From contig CACZVE010000006.1 in NCBI GenBank assembly GCA_902784565.1, positions 40,186-104,185 of the forward strand: a stretch of DNA of 64,000 nucleotides. The letters are read 5' to 3'. The notes under the pieces are model-generated. The model was not told the DNA's origin and ran no database searches. It saw only the letters and a list, made by a program, of their open reading frames with translations. Source of the stretch: an uncultured Prevotellaceae bacterium. Lineage in GTDB: Bacteria; Bacteroidota; Bacteroidia; Bacteroidales; Bacteroidaceae. Positions 16,108 to 25,086 of this stretch are shown here, one piece after another; positions within the stretch are counted from its first letter, which is position 1; each line of letters begins with the position of its first letter. The translations under genes were made by a program, and so were the position numbers.

Positions 16108-18141
16108 ATGATAAAGAAAAATTTCCTTATCTCTGCTCTTTTCCTGTTGATGGCAGGATGGAGTACTGCTGTCGCTGAAGACGGCAGCCGTCTGTGGTTA
16201 CGGTTCAACAATGCCAACACCACAGCAACGATTACAGGCGTCAAAGGAACGGCTCTGACCGAGTTGCAAACCTACTGGCAGGGTGGTCCTGTAGTTTTAA
16301 AACGTCAAAAGGGTATAGCTAAGGACGGCTATACTATCAAGAGCCAGGACGACAAGACCGTGATAACGGCCACCAGTGATGCTGGTTTACTCTACGGTGC
16401 CTATCACCTGCTGCGCCTGCAACAGACGGGGGAACGGTGCAACGGCCTTGACATCAAGGAAGAGCCCTTCTACGACCTGCGCATCCTGAACCACTGGGAT
16501 AACCCCAATGGCACCGTGGAGCGTGGCTTTGCAGGACATAGTATCTTCGTGAATCCTGACCCGGAACGCATGAAGATGTACGCCCGTGCCAATGCCTCTG
16601 TGGGTATCAATGGCACCGTGCTCAACAATGTGAATGCCAAGCCCGAGGCTCTCACGACCGAGAGTCTGGAAAAGGCCAAGGCTATCGCCGACCAGTTGCG
16701 CCCCTACGGTATACGCGTGTACCTATCTATTAATTTCGCCTCGCCCATCAAGGTAGGTGGACTGGAAACTGCCGACCCGCTCAATGCCGAGGTCGTCAAA
16801 TGGTGGAAGAATAAGGTGGACGAAATCTACAAACTGATTCCCGACTTCGGCGGTTTCCTCGTGAAGGCCAACTCCGAGGGAGAGCCTGGCCCACAGGACT
16901 TCGGACGCACCCACGCCGATGGTGCCAATATGCTGGCTGGTGTGCTGAAACCCCACAAGGGCATTGTGATGTGGCGCGCCTTCGTCTATGCGCCCCAGAG
17001 TCCAGACCGCGCCAACCAGGCCTATCTGGAATTTATGCCGCTCGACGGACAGTTTGCTGATAATGTCATCATCCAGATCAAGAACGGCCCCGTGGACTTC
17101 CAACCACGCGAGCCATATAGTCCGCTGTTCACTGCCATGCAGAAGACGCAGATGATGGTGGAGTTCCAGATTACGCAAGAGTATCTCGGTGCCGCCAATC
17201 ATCTGGTATATCTCGCCCCCATGTGGCAGGAATTCTTCTCGTTTGTGAAGCCCGGTAGCCTGAAAGCAATGGCGGGTGTGGCTAACATTGGTGACGACAC
17301 CAACTGGTGCGGCCATCACTTTGCACAGTCTAACTGGTATGCCTTCGGACGCTTGGCATGGAACCCCTCGTTAAAGTCGGAAGATATTGCCGACGAATGG
17401 CTGCAACAGACATTCGCCCCCCCCTTATCCTTCAAGAGTCTCACCAATGCAATCAATCTTAGTAGCGCGCAATATCCAGCACAATATGGGTATCCTTGGG
17501 GCATCCTTATTGACATGATGATGTCCAGTCGCGAAGCCTGCGTGAACTACATGATGCCACTGGGCATCCACCATATCTTTGCTGGCACCCACCACTACGG
17601 GCCGGAGCCCTGGTATGCGCCACGCGGACTGAGAGCCGACTGGACCCCACCCTACTACCACAAGGCCGACAGCATCGGACTGGGCTTTGACCGCACGCTC
17701 ACAGGCTCAGCCAACGTCAAGCAGTATCCCGAAGAACTCTGCAATTTGTACAACGACATCAATACCTGTCCTGAGAACCTGTTGACCTGGTTCCACCACG
17801 TGCCTTGGGATCACAAGATGAAGAGCGGACGCACATTTTGGAACGAACTCTGCCACAAATACAACGACGGGGTTTACGAGGCCCGTCGCTTCCTCACCAT
17901 CTGGGATGCCATGCAGCCCTACATCGATGTACAGCGCTTCGAAGAGGTGCAGCATAAACTCCGCATCCAAGTCCGCGATTCCGAATGGTGGCGCGACGCC
18001 TGTCTGCTCTATTTTCAGACGTTCTCCAAACGTCCCATCCCATCGGATGTGGAGCATCCCGTTCACAACCTTGATGAGATGATGAAGTTCCGCATCCCCA
18101 TCACCATGTATGAGAATCCTGAAAGCGGATACACCAAATAA
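16108..18141 (+). CDS. Alpha-glucuronidase, GH67
   Basis: GH67 enzymes cleave the alpha-1,2 bond of (4-O-methyl)glucuronic acid from the terminal xylose of xylo-oligosaccharides, with inversion. The 677-residue protein has a signal peptide ending about residue 23 (STAVAE), an N-terminal beta domain to about 115, the barrel with the conserved KANSEGEPGPQDFGR segment (253-267, carrying the acid Glu), Asp330 in NGPVDFQPREP and Glu358 in QITQEYLG (the pair corresponding to the catalytic bases), then a helical C-terminal domain (YPWGILIDMMMSSREACVNYM). It follows the GH3 gene by 28 bases and should share its transcript. Export places the reaction in the periplasm. A hairpin follows at 18147. Confidence 0.93.
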   Translation: MIKKNFLISALFLLMAGWSTAVAEDGSRLWLRFNNANTTATITGVKGTALTELQTYWQGGPVVLKRQKGIAKDGYTIKSQDDKTVITATSDAGLLYGAYHLLRLQQTGERCNGLDIKEEPFYDLRILNHWDNPNGTVERGFAGHSIFVNPDPERMKMYARANASVGINGTVLNNVNAKPEALTTESLEKAKAIADQLRPYGIRVYLSINFASPIKVGGLETADPLNAEVVKWWKNKVDEIYKLIPDFGGFLVKANSEGEPGPQDFGRTHADGANMLAGVLKPHKGIVMWRAFVYAPQSPDRANQAYLEFMPLDGQFADNVIIQIKNGPVDFQPREPYSPLFTAMQKTQMMVEFQITQEYLGAANHLVYLAPMWQEFFSFVKPGSLKAMAGVANIGDDTNWCGHHFAQSNWYAFGRLAWNPSLKSEDIADEWLQQTFAPPLSFKSLTNAINLSSAQYPAQYGYPWGILIDMMMSSREACVNYMMPLGIHHIFAGTHHYGPEPWYAPRGLRADWTPPYYHKADSIGLGFDRTLTGSANVKQYPEELCNLYNDINTCPENLLTWFHHVPWDHKMKSGRTFWNELCHKYNDGVYEARRFLTIWDAMQPYIDVQRFEEVQHKLRIQVRDSEWWRDACLLYFQTFSKRPIPSDVEHPVHNLDEMMKFRIPITMYENPESGYTK

Positions 18142-18260
18142 CAAGAAATTGCCAAGTGTTGATTATCAACTACTTGGCAATTCCTTCTGTTGGGGTACTC
18201 GGACTCGCTTTTTGCTGAGGTGCAGTCTGACATCGCACGAGCATTTCTTAAAATGCGAGT
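18142..18260 (-). ncRNA. Candidate small RNA with own promoter and terminator
   Basis: On the minus strand a -7 box (18269 to 18261) would start a transcript near 18255. It would run about 110 bases to the strong hairpin at 18182-18147 and the AT-rich sequence beyond. The 5' end folds as GCATTT/AAATGC. The transcript contains a 24-codon ORF (18244 to 18170: MLVRCQTAPQQKASPSTPTE, then GIAK). It could be a structured regulatory RNA, a microprotein gene or the relic of a mobile element. It lies between the convergent GH67 gene and divergent rsfS. Confidence 0.45.
18147..18182. terminator. Long hairpin between GH67 and the candidate small RNA
   Basis: AATTGCCAAGT (18147-18157) pairs perfectly with ACTTGGCAATT (18172-18182), and the interior GTTGATTATCAAC is itself nearly palindromic. 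The symmetry allows it to end transcripts from both sides, although T tracts are weak. Confidence 0.75.
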
Positions 18261-18269
18261 GCAAAGGTA
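18261..18269 (-). promoter_or_regulatory. Minus-strand promoter of the candidate small RNA
   Basis: The minus strand reads TACCTTTGC, with TTTG 19 bases further upstream. Both elements of a Bacteroidota promoter are present although no long ORF follows. Confidence 0.65.
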
Positions 18270-18362
18270 CTACTTTTTCCGGAACTACCAAAACTTTTCG
18301 GAGAAAAAATATAAAAAACCGCAATTTTTCCGCTTTTATTTTGCATTTCGCGTGAATTAAAG

Positions 18363-18371
18363 TACCTTTGC
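18363..18371 (+). promoter_or_regulatory. Promoter of the rsfS-ftsH-cdsA operon
   Basis: TACCTTTGC lies 26 bases before the rsfS ATG. It is divergent from the minus-strand promoter at 18261-18269. Confidence 0.7.
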
Positions 18372-18397
18372 AAAAGATTTCACCTATTTATATTTTA

Positions 18398-18757
18398 ATG
18401 GAACAAACAAAAGCACTTGTTAAGACCATCACAGAAGGTATCCAGGAGAAGAAGGGCAGCAACATCGTCATTGCCGACCTGACAAAGATCGACGGAACCA
18501 TCTGCAAATACTTTATCATATGTCAAGGCAACTCTCCCGCACAGGTGGAGGCCATCACGGAGTCGGTAGGCGACTTTGCCCGCAAGCAATTGAAGGAAAA
18601 GCCCACCCACGTAGTGGGCTTGGAACATGCACAATGGGTAGCGATGGACTATACGGACGTTCTAGTTCACATTTTCCTGCCTGACGTTCGCGACTATTAC
18701 GACTTGGAGCATCTCTGGGAAGATGCCAAATTAACTTTCATCCCCGACTTAGACTAA
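18398..18757 (+). CDS. rsfS: Ribosomal silencing factor RsfS
   Basis: RsfS (Iojap/YbeB family) binds uL14 of the large subunit and blocks subunit joining when nutrients fall. The 119-residue protein spans the whole family domain, with NIVIADLTKIDGTICKYFII (about 25-44), a glycine-rich GNSPAQVEAI segment, and the C-terminal DYTDVLVHIFLPDVRDYYDLEHLW signature. The ATG at 18398 gives the normal N-terminus; an in-frame ORF start further upstream overlaps the promoter. ftsH starts 1 base after the stop. Confidence 0.95.
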   Translation: MEQTKALVKTITEGIQEKKGSNIVIADLTKIDGTICKYFIICQGNSPAQVEAITESVGDFARKQLKEKPTHVVGLEHAQWVAMDYTDVLVHIFLPDVRDYYDLEHLWEDAKLTFIPDLD

Positions 18758-18758
18758 T

Positions 18759-20807
18759 ATGGATAATAATCAGAGACCAAACCCCAACAACAATAACGGG
18801 CCGAAGATGAACATGCCCCGGTTCAATATGAACTGGATCTACGCCATTGCCATCCTCGCCCTCGGCCTACTCTGGTTCTCCAGCGGCGGTCCGCAGAACA
18901 GCAGCATCGCCAGCAAGGCCACCTACTCGAACTTCAAGACAATGGTGGAAAAGGGCTATGCCTCGAAAATCGTGGTGAACAAGAGCCAGAACACCCTGAA
19001 AATGTACGTGAAGCCGGAGCATATCCGTGACGTGTTCCACCAGAGTGCCCAGCAGACTGGCAACGAACCGTATATGGAAGTGGAGATCGGCTCGACAGAC
19101 CAGGTGGAGGAATTTGTCAATGCCGCCAAGGAAGCCAAGACCTTTACAGGCGACTATAGTTATGAGAACCACCGAGACAGTGAAATGTTCAACATGATTC
19201 TCTATAATGTACTACCGTTTGCACTCATCATCGGCCTGTATTTTCTCTTCATGCGCCGGATGGGCGGTGGCATGGGCGGTGGTGGCGGCGTGTTCAGCGT
19301 CGGCAAATCGAAGGCCAAGATGTATGAGAAGGGTGGCGACCTGGGTATCACCTTCAAGGACGTGGCCGGACAGGCTGGTGCCAAACAGGAGATACAGGAA
19401 ATTGTGGACTTCTTGAAGAATCCGCAGAAATATACCGAACTGGGTGGTAAGATTCCCAAAGGTGCCCTACTCGTAGGTCCTCCGGGAACGGGTAAAACCC
19501 TGTTAGCCAAGGCTGTGGCCGGTGAGGCAGGTGTACCGTTCTTCTCGATGTCGGGTTCCGACTTCGTGGAGATGTTCGTCGGTGTGGGTGCCAGTCGTGT
19601 GCGCGACCTCTTTGCACAGGCCAAGGCCAAGTCGCCCTGTATCATCTTCATCGACGAGATTGATGCCGTGGGTCGTGCCCGTTCGAAAAACCCCGCCATG
19701 GGTGGCAACGATGAAAGAGAGAATACGTTGAATGCCCTTCTGACGGAGATGGACGGCTTCGGCACCAACAGCGGTGTCATCATCCTCGCCGCTACCAACC
19801 GTGCCGATATGCTCGACTCCGCCCTGCTCCGCGCTGGACGTTTTGACCGTCAGATACATGTGGACCTTCCCGACCTCAACGAGCGCAAAGAGGTATTCAT
19901 GGTGCATCTGAAACCCATTAAGATTGACGATACCGTAGACATCGAATTCCTGGCGCGACAGACACCGGGCTTCTCGGGTGCCGACATTGCCAATGTCTGT
20001 AACGAGGCCGCCCTCATCGCTGCCCGTCACAACAGCGAGAAGGTAGGCAAGCAAGATTTCCTCGACGCCGTTGACCGTATCATCGGCGGTCTGGAGAAGA
20101 AGACCAAGGTAATGACACAGGCTGAGAAACGCAGCATCGCCATCCACGAGGCCGGTCACGCCACCATCTCATGGTTCACGGAGTTTGCCAACCCGTTGGT
20201 AAAGGTGTCCATCGTACCCCGTGGCCAGGCCCTCGGCGCCGCCTGGTATCTGCCCGAGGAACGTGTGCTCCAGACCAAGGAGGCCATGCTCGACGAGATG
20301 TGTTCACTATTGGGAGGCCGTGCCGCCGAGGAACTGTTCATCGGCAGCATCTCCACAGGTGCTATGAACGACTTGGAGCGTACCACCAAACAGGCTTACG
20401 GTATGATTGCCTTTGCCGGCATGAGTGACAAACTGCCAAACGTCTGCTACTATAACAATGCCGAATACCAGTTCCAGAAGCCCTATTCCGAGACAACTGC
20501 GAAGATTATGGACGATGAGGTGCTGCGGATGATTAACGAACAATACGAACGTGCCAAGAGTATCCTCAAGGAACATGCCGAGGGCCACGCCCAACTGGCA
20601 CAGTTGCTCATTGACCGTGAGGTGATTTTCGCTGAGGATGTGGAACGTATCTTCGGCAAGCGTCCCTGGATCAGTCGAGCCGAAGAACTCCTCGAAGCCC
20701 AGATGCGGGCCGATGCAGAACGTATGGCTGAGGAACGTGCCAAGGAACTGGAAGCAGAGGCGAAAGCAGCAGAAACAAACGAAGAGAAAAAGGAGACAGA
20801 AGGATGA
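18759..20807 (+). CDS. ftsH: ATP-dependent zinc metalloprotease FtsH
   Basis: FtsH is a hexameric membrane AAA protease that degrades misfolded membrane proteins and regulators. In 682 residues: an Asn/Pro-rich head, first membrane helix (about 25-42), a periplasmic domain (about 50-142), second helix (about 147-165), a Gly-rich linker, Walker A GPPGTGKT (240-247), Walker B FIDE (297-300), the second region of homology ([20 protein letters not shown]), and the zinc motif HEAGH (463-467). The tail is Glu/Ala-rich. The gene overlaps cdsA by 4 bases (ATGA), so the two are translationally coupled. Confidence 0.97.
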   Translation: MDNNQRPNPNNNNGPKMNMPRFNMNWIYAIAILALGLLWFSSGGPQNSSIASKATYSNFKTMVEKGYASKIVVNKSQNTLKMYVKPEHIRDVFHQSAQQTGNEPYMEVEIGSTDQVEEFVNAAKEAKTFTGDYSYENHRDSEMFNMILYNVLPFALIIGLYFLFMRRMGGGMGGGGGVFSVGKSKAKMYEKGGDLGITFKDVAGQAGAKQEIQEIVDFLKNPQKYTELGGKIPKGALLVGPPGTGKTLLAKAVAGEAGVPFFSMSGSDFVEMFVGVGASRVRDLFAQAKAKSPCIIFIDEIDAVGRARSKNPAMGGNDERENTLNALLTEMDGFGTNSGVIILAATNRADMLDSALLRAGRFDRQIHVDLPDLNERKEVFMVHLKPIKIDDTVDIEFLARQTPGFSGADIANVCNEAALIAARHNSEKVGKQDFLDAVDRIIGGLEKKTKVMTQAEKRSIAIHEAGHATISWFTEFANPLVKVSIVPRGQALGAAWYLPEERVLQTKEAMLDEMCSLLGGRAAEELFIGSISTGAMNDLERTTKQAYGMIAFAGMSDKLPNVCYYNNAEYQFQKPYSETTAKIMDDEVLRMINEQYERAKSILKEHAEGHAQLAQLLIDREVIFAEDVERIFGKRPWISRAEELLEAQMRADAERMAEERAKELEAEAKAAETNEEKKETEG

Positions 20808-21652
20808 AGAACTTTATTGTCAGGACGATTACGGGCGTGCTGTTCGTTGCCGCCATTGTCACGTGTTTCTTGCGGGCAGAGGCCATGATTCTGCTCTTTG
20901 CCCTCGTCACAGGACTGACCCTCTGGGAGTTTACCGGACTGGTGAATGAACGCGAACATATTACCGTCAACAGGATGATCTGTACCGTGGCAGGCGTTTA
21001 TTTCTTCTTCGCCATGGCTGGCTACAACAGCGGACTGACCCCCGCCACTGTGTTTATCCCCTATCTTGTCTCGATTATCTATCTGCTCATTGCGGAACTT
21101 TATCTAATCCAGGACGACCCCATCGGTGACTGGGCCTATACGATGATGAGTCAGATTTACATCGCCCTACCCTTCTCACTACTCAACGTGTTGGCTTTCC
21201 GCTCAGCGGGTTATGACATCCAATACACTTATTTGATTCCTCTCTCTGTCTTCGTTTTTCTTTGGATCAATGATACAGGCGCCTACCTCTGCGGTTCGCT
21301 GTTGGGGAAACATAAACTCTTCCCCCGCATCTCGCCGGGAAAGAGTTGGGAAGGTAGTATCGGCGGCGGACTCCTTGTGGTGGCCATCGCCGTACTGATA
21401 TGGTATCTGACCGATAAATATGATGTCAACGACCTGAGCCTTAACGCCTATGAGTGGGCGGGACTCGGACTGACTGTTGTCATCTTCGGAACCTGGGGCG
21501 ACCTCGTGGAGAGTCTTTTCAAGCGCACCCTCGGCATCAAGGACAGCGGTAACATCCTACCAGGTCACGGTGGTATGCTCGACCGCTTCGACTCATCGCT
21601 GTTGGCAATTCCTGCTGCCGTCGTCTATCTCTACACACTGACCTTGTTTTAA
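20804..21652 (+). CDS. cdsA: Phosphatidate cytidylyltransferase
   Basis: CdsA makes CDP-diacylglycerol from phosphatidic acid and CTP, the precursor of all membrane phospholipids. The 282-residue protein has about eight membrane helices and the family signature around residues 160-190 (NDTGAYLCGSLLGKHKLFP, then SPGKSWEGSIGG), plus the C-terminal GDLVESLFKR and KDSGNILPGHGGMLDRFDS segments that hold metal-binding Asp residues. It overlaps ftsH by 4 bases. Its stop codon abuts the stop of the convergent lipoprotein gene with no spacer. Confidence 0.95.
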   Translation: MKNFIVRTITGVLFVAAIVTCFLRAEAMILLFALVTGLTLWEFTGLVNEREHITVNRMICTVAGVYFFFAMAGYNSGLTPATVFIPYLVSIIYLLIAELYLIQDDPIGDWAYTMMSQIYIALPFSLLNVLAFRSAGYDIQYTYLIPLSVFVFLWINDTGAYLCGSLLGKHKLFPRISPGKSWEGSIGGGLLVVAIAVLIWYLTDKYDVNDLSLNAYEWAGLGLTVVIFGTWGDLVESLFKRTLGIKDSGNILPGHGGMLDRFDSSLLAIPAAVVYLYTLTLF

Positions 21653-22123
21653 TTATTTTGTCTCGTACAAGACATTCAGGGTAGGCTTATAGGTATTTTT
21701 CAGCGTCACTGTGATGAAACCGCCTTCTGCCTCAAACTTGGCCACTTTATGGTCATCACCCCGATGTGGCATATTGGGCCAACTGCCTAAGTCTTTCTCC
21801 AACTGGTCACGGATTTCCTGCCAGAGACGACGGGTACTGTCGTTGGTGGAGAGGTTGTAAGTCTCCTGCAACATTTTCAGTGTATCACGCTCTTGGGCAA
21901 GTACCAGATGGTAGAGTTCCCCCTCCTTTACCATCACGGTATTAGTGAAGAGAGAATCCGTCTTGGCAGAATCGATGGCAAACCCACGGGCAATCAGAGA
22001 ATCACAGAATGTCTTGAAAGGCAGACCCATTGACAGTCCACGGTAATCGAGGTATTTCTTCTCCCCACTACTGCAAGCACAGAGTGCTGCAAAAGCCACA
22101 AAGGCCACTAAAATCTTCTTCAT
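21653..22123 (-). CDS. Uncharacterised lipoprotein
   Basis: The 156-residue protein begins MKKILVAFVAFAALCACSSG, a lipoprotein signal peptide with Cys17 as the acylated residue. The mature part (YLDYRGLSMGLPFKTFCDSL..., then many charged residues and a final beta-rich stretch VTLKNTYKPTLNVLYE) is not one I recognise. A short periplasmic or outer-membrane-attached alpha/beta domain is likely. I used the ATG at 22123 because it starts the signal peptide. The in-frame ATG at 22180 lies upstream of the -7 box at 22150-22158. Confidence 0.75.
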   Translation of the reverse strand: MKKILVAFVAFAALCACSSGEKKYLDYRGLSMGLPFKTFCDSLIARGFAIDSAKTDSLFTNTVMVKEGELYHLVLAQERDTLKMLQETYNLSTNDSTRRLWQEIRDQLEKDLGSWPNMPHRGDDHKVAKFEAEGGFITVTLKNTYKPTLNVLYETK

Positions 22124-22149
22124 ATTCTTCGTTTTTATGTAATGACGTG

Positions 22150-22158
22150 GCAAAGGTA
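22150..22158 (-). promoter_or_regulatory. -7 promoter box of the 21653-22123 lipoprotein
   Basis: The minus strand reads TACCTTTGC, 26 bases before the ATG. It is divergent from the box at 22191-22199. Confidence 0.7.
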
Positions 22159-22190
22159 ACGATTTTTTTTGAAGTTTCAAAAAAAAACGC

Positions 22191-22199
22191 TAATTTTGC
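22191..22199 (+). promoter_or_regulatory. -7 promoter box of the 22204 TonB receptor
   Basis: TAATTTTGC is followed by ACCC and then ATG. The 4-base spacing implies a leaderless mRNA. Confidence 0.7.
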
Positions 22200-22203
22200 A
22201 CCC

Positions 22204-24261
22204 ATGTTTATCCTAAGTGCACTGTTTTCCGCCCTGCTGGCACTGCCACCTGACACTATCCGTACCGAGCAGATAGAGGAAGTTGTCGTGACCTCGAACT
22301 CCGCCCGGCAACGTGTCCAGAATGTGCAGGCAGGCGCCGAACAACTGCAACTGAAAGACCTGACGGCAACCCCCTCGCTGTTTGGAGAAAATGATGTGAT
22401 GCGCGCTCTCCAACTGTTACCTGGTGTCAAGGCGGAGAGTGATGCCTCCAGCAGTTTCCAGGTACGTGGCGGTACAGCAGCACAGAACCTCATCCTTTAC
22501 GATAATGCCCCTGTTTATAATGTAGGTCATCTGGCGGGTCTCTTCTCGGCTTTCAACGATGATGCCCTCGGCAGTGCCACACTTTACAAAGGTCTGTTAC
22601 CAGCACAGTTTGGCGGTGCCTCATCGGCCGTGCTCGACCTGACGGGACGTACCGGTAACAAACATGACTGGCACGGAGGAGCCTCCATCGGCCTGCTCTC
22701 GGCAAAGGGCACGATAGAAGGACCTATCGTCAAGGACAAGGCCTCCTTTCTGGTCACAGCCCGTCGCACGTATATGGATGCCTTCCTGAAACTGACGGAT
22801 GATTTCAGGAACAACACCCTCTATTTCTATGACATCAACGCAAAGTTGGACTGGACCATCAGTCAGCACGACCAACTCTTCCTCTCATTCTTCACAGGCT
22901 ATGACCGTACGGCATTGGAGGACATGATCGACATCCGTTGGAGCAACCTGGCGAGTAGTCTGAAATGGCTTCACCATTTCGGCGGCAACTCATACGCCCA
23001 GACCACCTTATTATATAGTGGTTACCTGACTGACAACGGCATCGACATCTTTGGCATGAATATCTGGTTTAACGGACACATCCGGCAAGGAAGTCTCCGG
23101 CAGGACTTTCATCTAGACCTTGGCAAGCATCAGTTGGATGCAGGCTTGTCGTCGGCACTGTTGAATGTGAAGTCGGCAGAATGGCAGTTTGTCAGCAAAC
23201 ATGTGAAAGAACAGCGACGTGCCTGGGAGAACGCCTGTTGGTTGAACGGCATCTTCCACCTCTCAGACCGTCTGACAGCCTCGGCCGGACTGCGGGCAGT
23301 CACCTTCTCTCCTCTCGGCGGTTCCCTCTATTATGATATTGAGGAGAATGGCGACATCGGCTGGTACTACAACTACAACAAAAACCAGATCGTGAAGACC
23401 CACTTCACCCTCGAACCCCGTGCCAGCCTTAATTATCAATTCTCCATTCTCAATTCTCCATTCTCCATTAAACTCGCCTACGCTCGTACCTCACAGAACA
23501 TCCATGCCCTTCGCAACCAGAACACCTCCACCCCCTTCGACCGCTATACCCTAAGCAGTAATATCGTCGAGCCAGAGATTGCCGATCAGATCAGTCTCGG
23601 TATCTTTGCCGCCACCCCCGACCAGGCCTACGATGTCTCCCTTGAAGGTTACTATCGGAAAGTAGACCATGTACTGGACTATCGCGACGGTAAGAGTTTC
23701 AGCAGTGAGATCGAGATAGAACGTCTGATCCTGCCCGGCGAGGGAAAAGGCTACGGTGCCGAACTCGCCATCCGCAAGAACACGGGTAAACTGACGGGAT
23801 GGCTTGCCTATACCCTCTCCTGGTCGAAGACCCGTATCCCGGGTGTCAACGGCGGCAGATGGTACGACGCCAACAATGACCGTCGCCACGATATCAGCAT
23901 CGTGGGCATGTATCAGTTGAACAAGCGATGGACCCTCAACGGTGCCTGGGTATTTAATACCGGTCAGGCCTTCACGGCGCCCAGTGGCAAATACCAGATA
24001 GAGGACAACTGGATATACTACTATGCAGAGCGTAACGGTTACCGTGCGCCTGACTATCACCGTCTCGACGTGAGTGCGGTCTGGTCGAAGCGATACCGTC
24101 GTTCCACGCATGAGTGGGTATTCAGCATCTATAATCTCTACAACCGTTACAACCCGTACCTCATCAATTTCGAGGACAGCGAGAACGGTGCCCGAACCAA
24201 GGCAGTGCAGTATTCACTCTTTGGCATCGTCCCGTCTGTCGCATTTAACATCAAGTTCTGA
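22204..24261 (+). CDS. TonB-dependent outer-membrane receptor
   Basis: The 685-residue protein has a short signal peptide (MFILSALFSALLALPP), a TonB-box-like stretch (IEEVVVTSNS, about 22-31), a plug domain (about 45-160: VMRALQLLPGVKAESDASSS, then FQVRGGTAAQNLILYDNAPV) and a beta-barrel with aromatic strand ends, the last being FGIVPSVAFNIKF. It lacks the carboxypeptidase-like N-terminal domain of many relatives. The next gene, a DUF4249 lipoprotein, follows after 3 bases; such pairs are common in Bacteroidota and probably act together at the outer membrane. The substrate is unknown. Residues about 412-423 are encoded by a heptamer repeat tract. Confidence 0.88.
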   Translation: MFILSALFSALLALPPDTIRTEQIEEVVVTSNSARQRVQNVQAGAEQLQLKDLTATPSLFGENDVMRALQLLPGVKAESDASSSFQVRGGTAAQNLILYDNAPVYNVGHLAGLFSAFNDDALGSATLYKGLLPAQFGGASSAVLDLTGRTGNKHDWHGGASIGLLSAKGTIEGPIVKDKASFLVTARRTYMDAFLKLTDDFRNNTLYFYDINAKLDWTISQHDQLFLSFFTGYDRTALEDMIDIRWSNLASSLKWLHHFGGNSYAQTTLLYSGYLTDNGIDIFGMNIWFNGHIRQGSLRQDFHLDLGKHQLDAGLSSALLNVKSAEWQFVSKHVKEQRRAWENACWLNGIFHLSDRLTASAGLRAVTFSPLGGSLYYDIEENGDIGWYYNYNKNQIVKTHFTLEPRASLNYQFSILNSPFSIKLAYARTSQNIHALRNQNTSTPFDRYTLSSNIVEPEIADQISLGIFAATPDQAYDVSLEGYYRKVDHVLDYRDGKSFSSEIEIERLILPGEGKGYGAELAIRKNTGKLTGWLAYTLSWSKTRIPGVNGGRWYDANNDRRHDISIVGMYQLNKRWTLNGAWVFNTGQAFTAPSGKYQIEDNWIYYYAERNGYRAPDYHRLDVSAVWSKRYRRSTHEWVFSIYNLYNRYNPYLINFEDSENGARTKAVQYSLFGIVPSVAFNIKF
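23437..23471 (+). repeat. In-frame heptamer tract inside the TonB receptor gene
   Basis: Five units of the CAATTCT/CCATTCT type run with a 7-base period and encode the QFSILNSPFSI stretch between two barrel strands. The tract stays in frame only because 35 bases are read through once. Confidence 0.8.
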
Positions 24262-24264
24262 CCT

Positions 24265-25071
24265 ATGAAGTATTCTCTTTCCTCTTTCCTCCTTCCACTT
24301 TCCACTCTCCTTCTCGTTTCCTGCAAGAAGGAGATCGATCTCGACTACCATCAGGTAGACCCGATTTATGTCGTGGAGGCCTCTATCTCAAACAACGGGA
24401 CGGAGGTGCGTGTCAGCAGGACGAATGCGATGGACGACAACAACGGTATCAGCGATATCGACAATGCCACGGTGACCCTCTCTGCCGACAACGGACAACA
24501 ATGGGGCATTCCCTTTAGCCGTAATGGTTTCTATCGTTCCTCTACACTACGGGGCGAGGCAGGTACCACTTATACCATCAACGTGGAACTTAACGGACAT
24601 CACTACGCTTCCACCTCCACCATGCAACGGACACCGACATTCAACAAATTCCGTTTTGTCTGGATGAAGGCGGCTTCAGAACGGATCCTGTTCGGTGACC
24701 TGCGGGTACAGGATATCCCCAACGAAGACAGTTGGTACTTCATGCACATCTACCGCAACGGCATCGGTTACCGTTGGGCGGTGATGCGCGACGACCAGAA
24801 TCCCAACAAGGAACTGCAACAACTCTTCACGTTCTTCCGCGAGGGCAGCAACGACAGTGATGTACTACAGGAAGGCGACCGCCTGTATATTGAGATCCGT
24901 GCCATCGACCAACGGGCCTACGACTATCTCTACTCCATGCAGATCATGGACAATACGGGTACCAACCCCATTCCCAATTTCTCAGGGGGATGCTTAGGCT
25001 ATTTCTCAGCCTATCACCAGATCACCTACGACTGCATTTATCACTTGGCAGACGTGGAAGAGGATGAATAA
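24265..25071 (+). CDS. DUF4249 family lipoprotein
   Basis: The 268-residue lipoprotein has its lipobox LLVSC at Cys20, followed by KKEIDLDYHQVDPIYVVEA, the typical start of DUF4249. A beta-sandwich (ATVTLSADNGQQWGIPF..., TYTINVELNGHHYASTST) and a C-terminal domain with NPIPNFSGGCLGYFSAYH, also typical, follow. DUF4249 genes usually accompany a TonB receptor, as here with a 3-base gap, and the product is probably a surface or periplasmic partner of it. The signal-peptide region is encoded by heptamer repeats (24271-24312). Confidence 0.88.
   Translation: MKYSLSSFLLPLSTLLLVSCKKEIDLDYHQVDPIYVVEASISNNGTEVRVSRTNAMDDNNGISDIDNATVTLSADNGQQWGIPFSRNGFYRSSTLRGEAGTTYTINVELNGHHYASTSTMQRTPTFNKFRFVWMKAASERILFGDLRVQDIPNEDSWYFMHIYRNGIGYRWAVMRDDQNPNKELQQLFTFFREGSNDSDVLQEGDRLYIEIRAIDQRAYDYLYSMQIMDNTGTNPIPNFSGGCLGYFSAYHQITYDCIYHLADVEEDE
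24271..24312 (+). repeat. Heptamer tract in the DUF4249 signal peptide region
   Basis: Two perfect TTTCCTC units, then CTTCCAC, TTTCCAC and a decayed unit, encode the hydrophobic core SSFLLPLSTLL. The same unit is perfectly repeated in the nearby minus-strand lipoprotein. Confidence 0.8.
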
Positions 25072-25086
25072 GTGGAAAGAGAAATA

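Noticed and set aside
18110-18355. Plus-strand frame of 81 codons after the GH67 gene
   Set aside because: It starts inside GH67 and runs through a terminator hairpin and a promoter region, so coding is unlikely.
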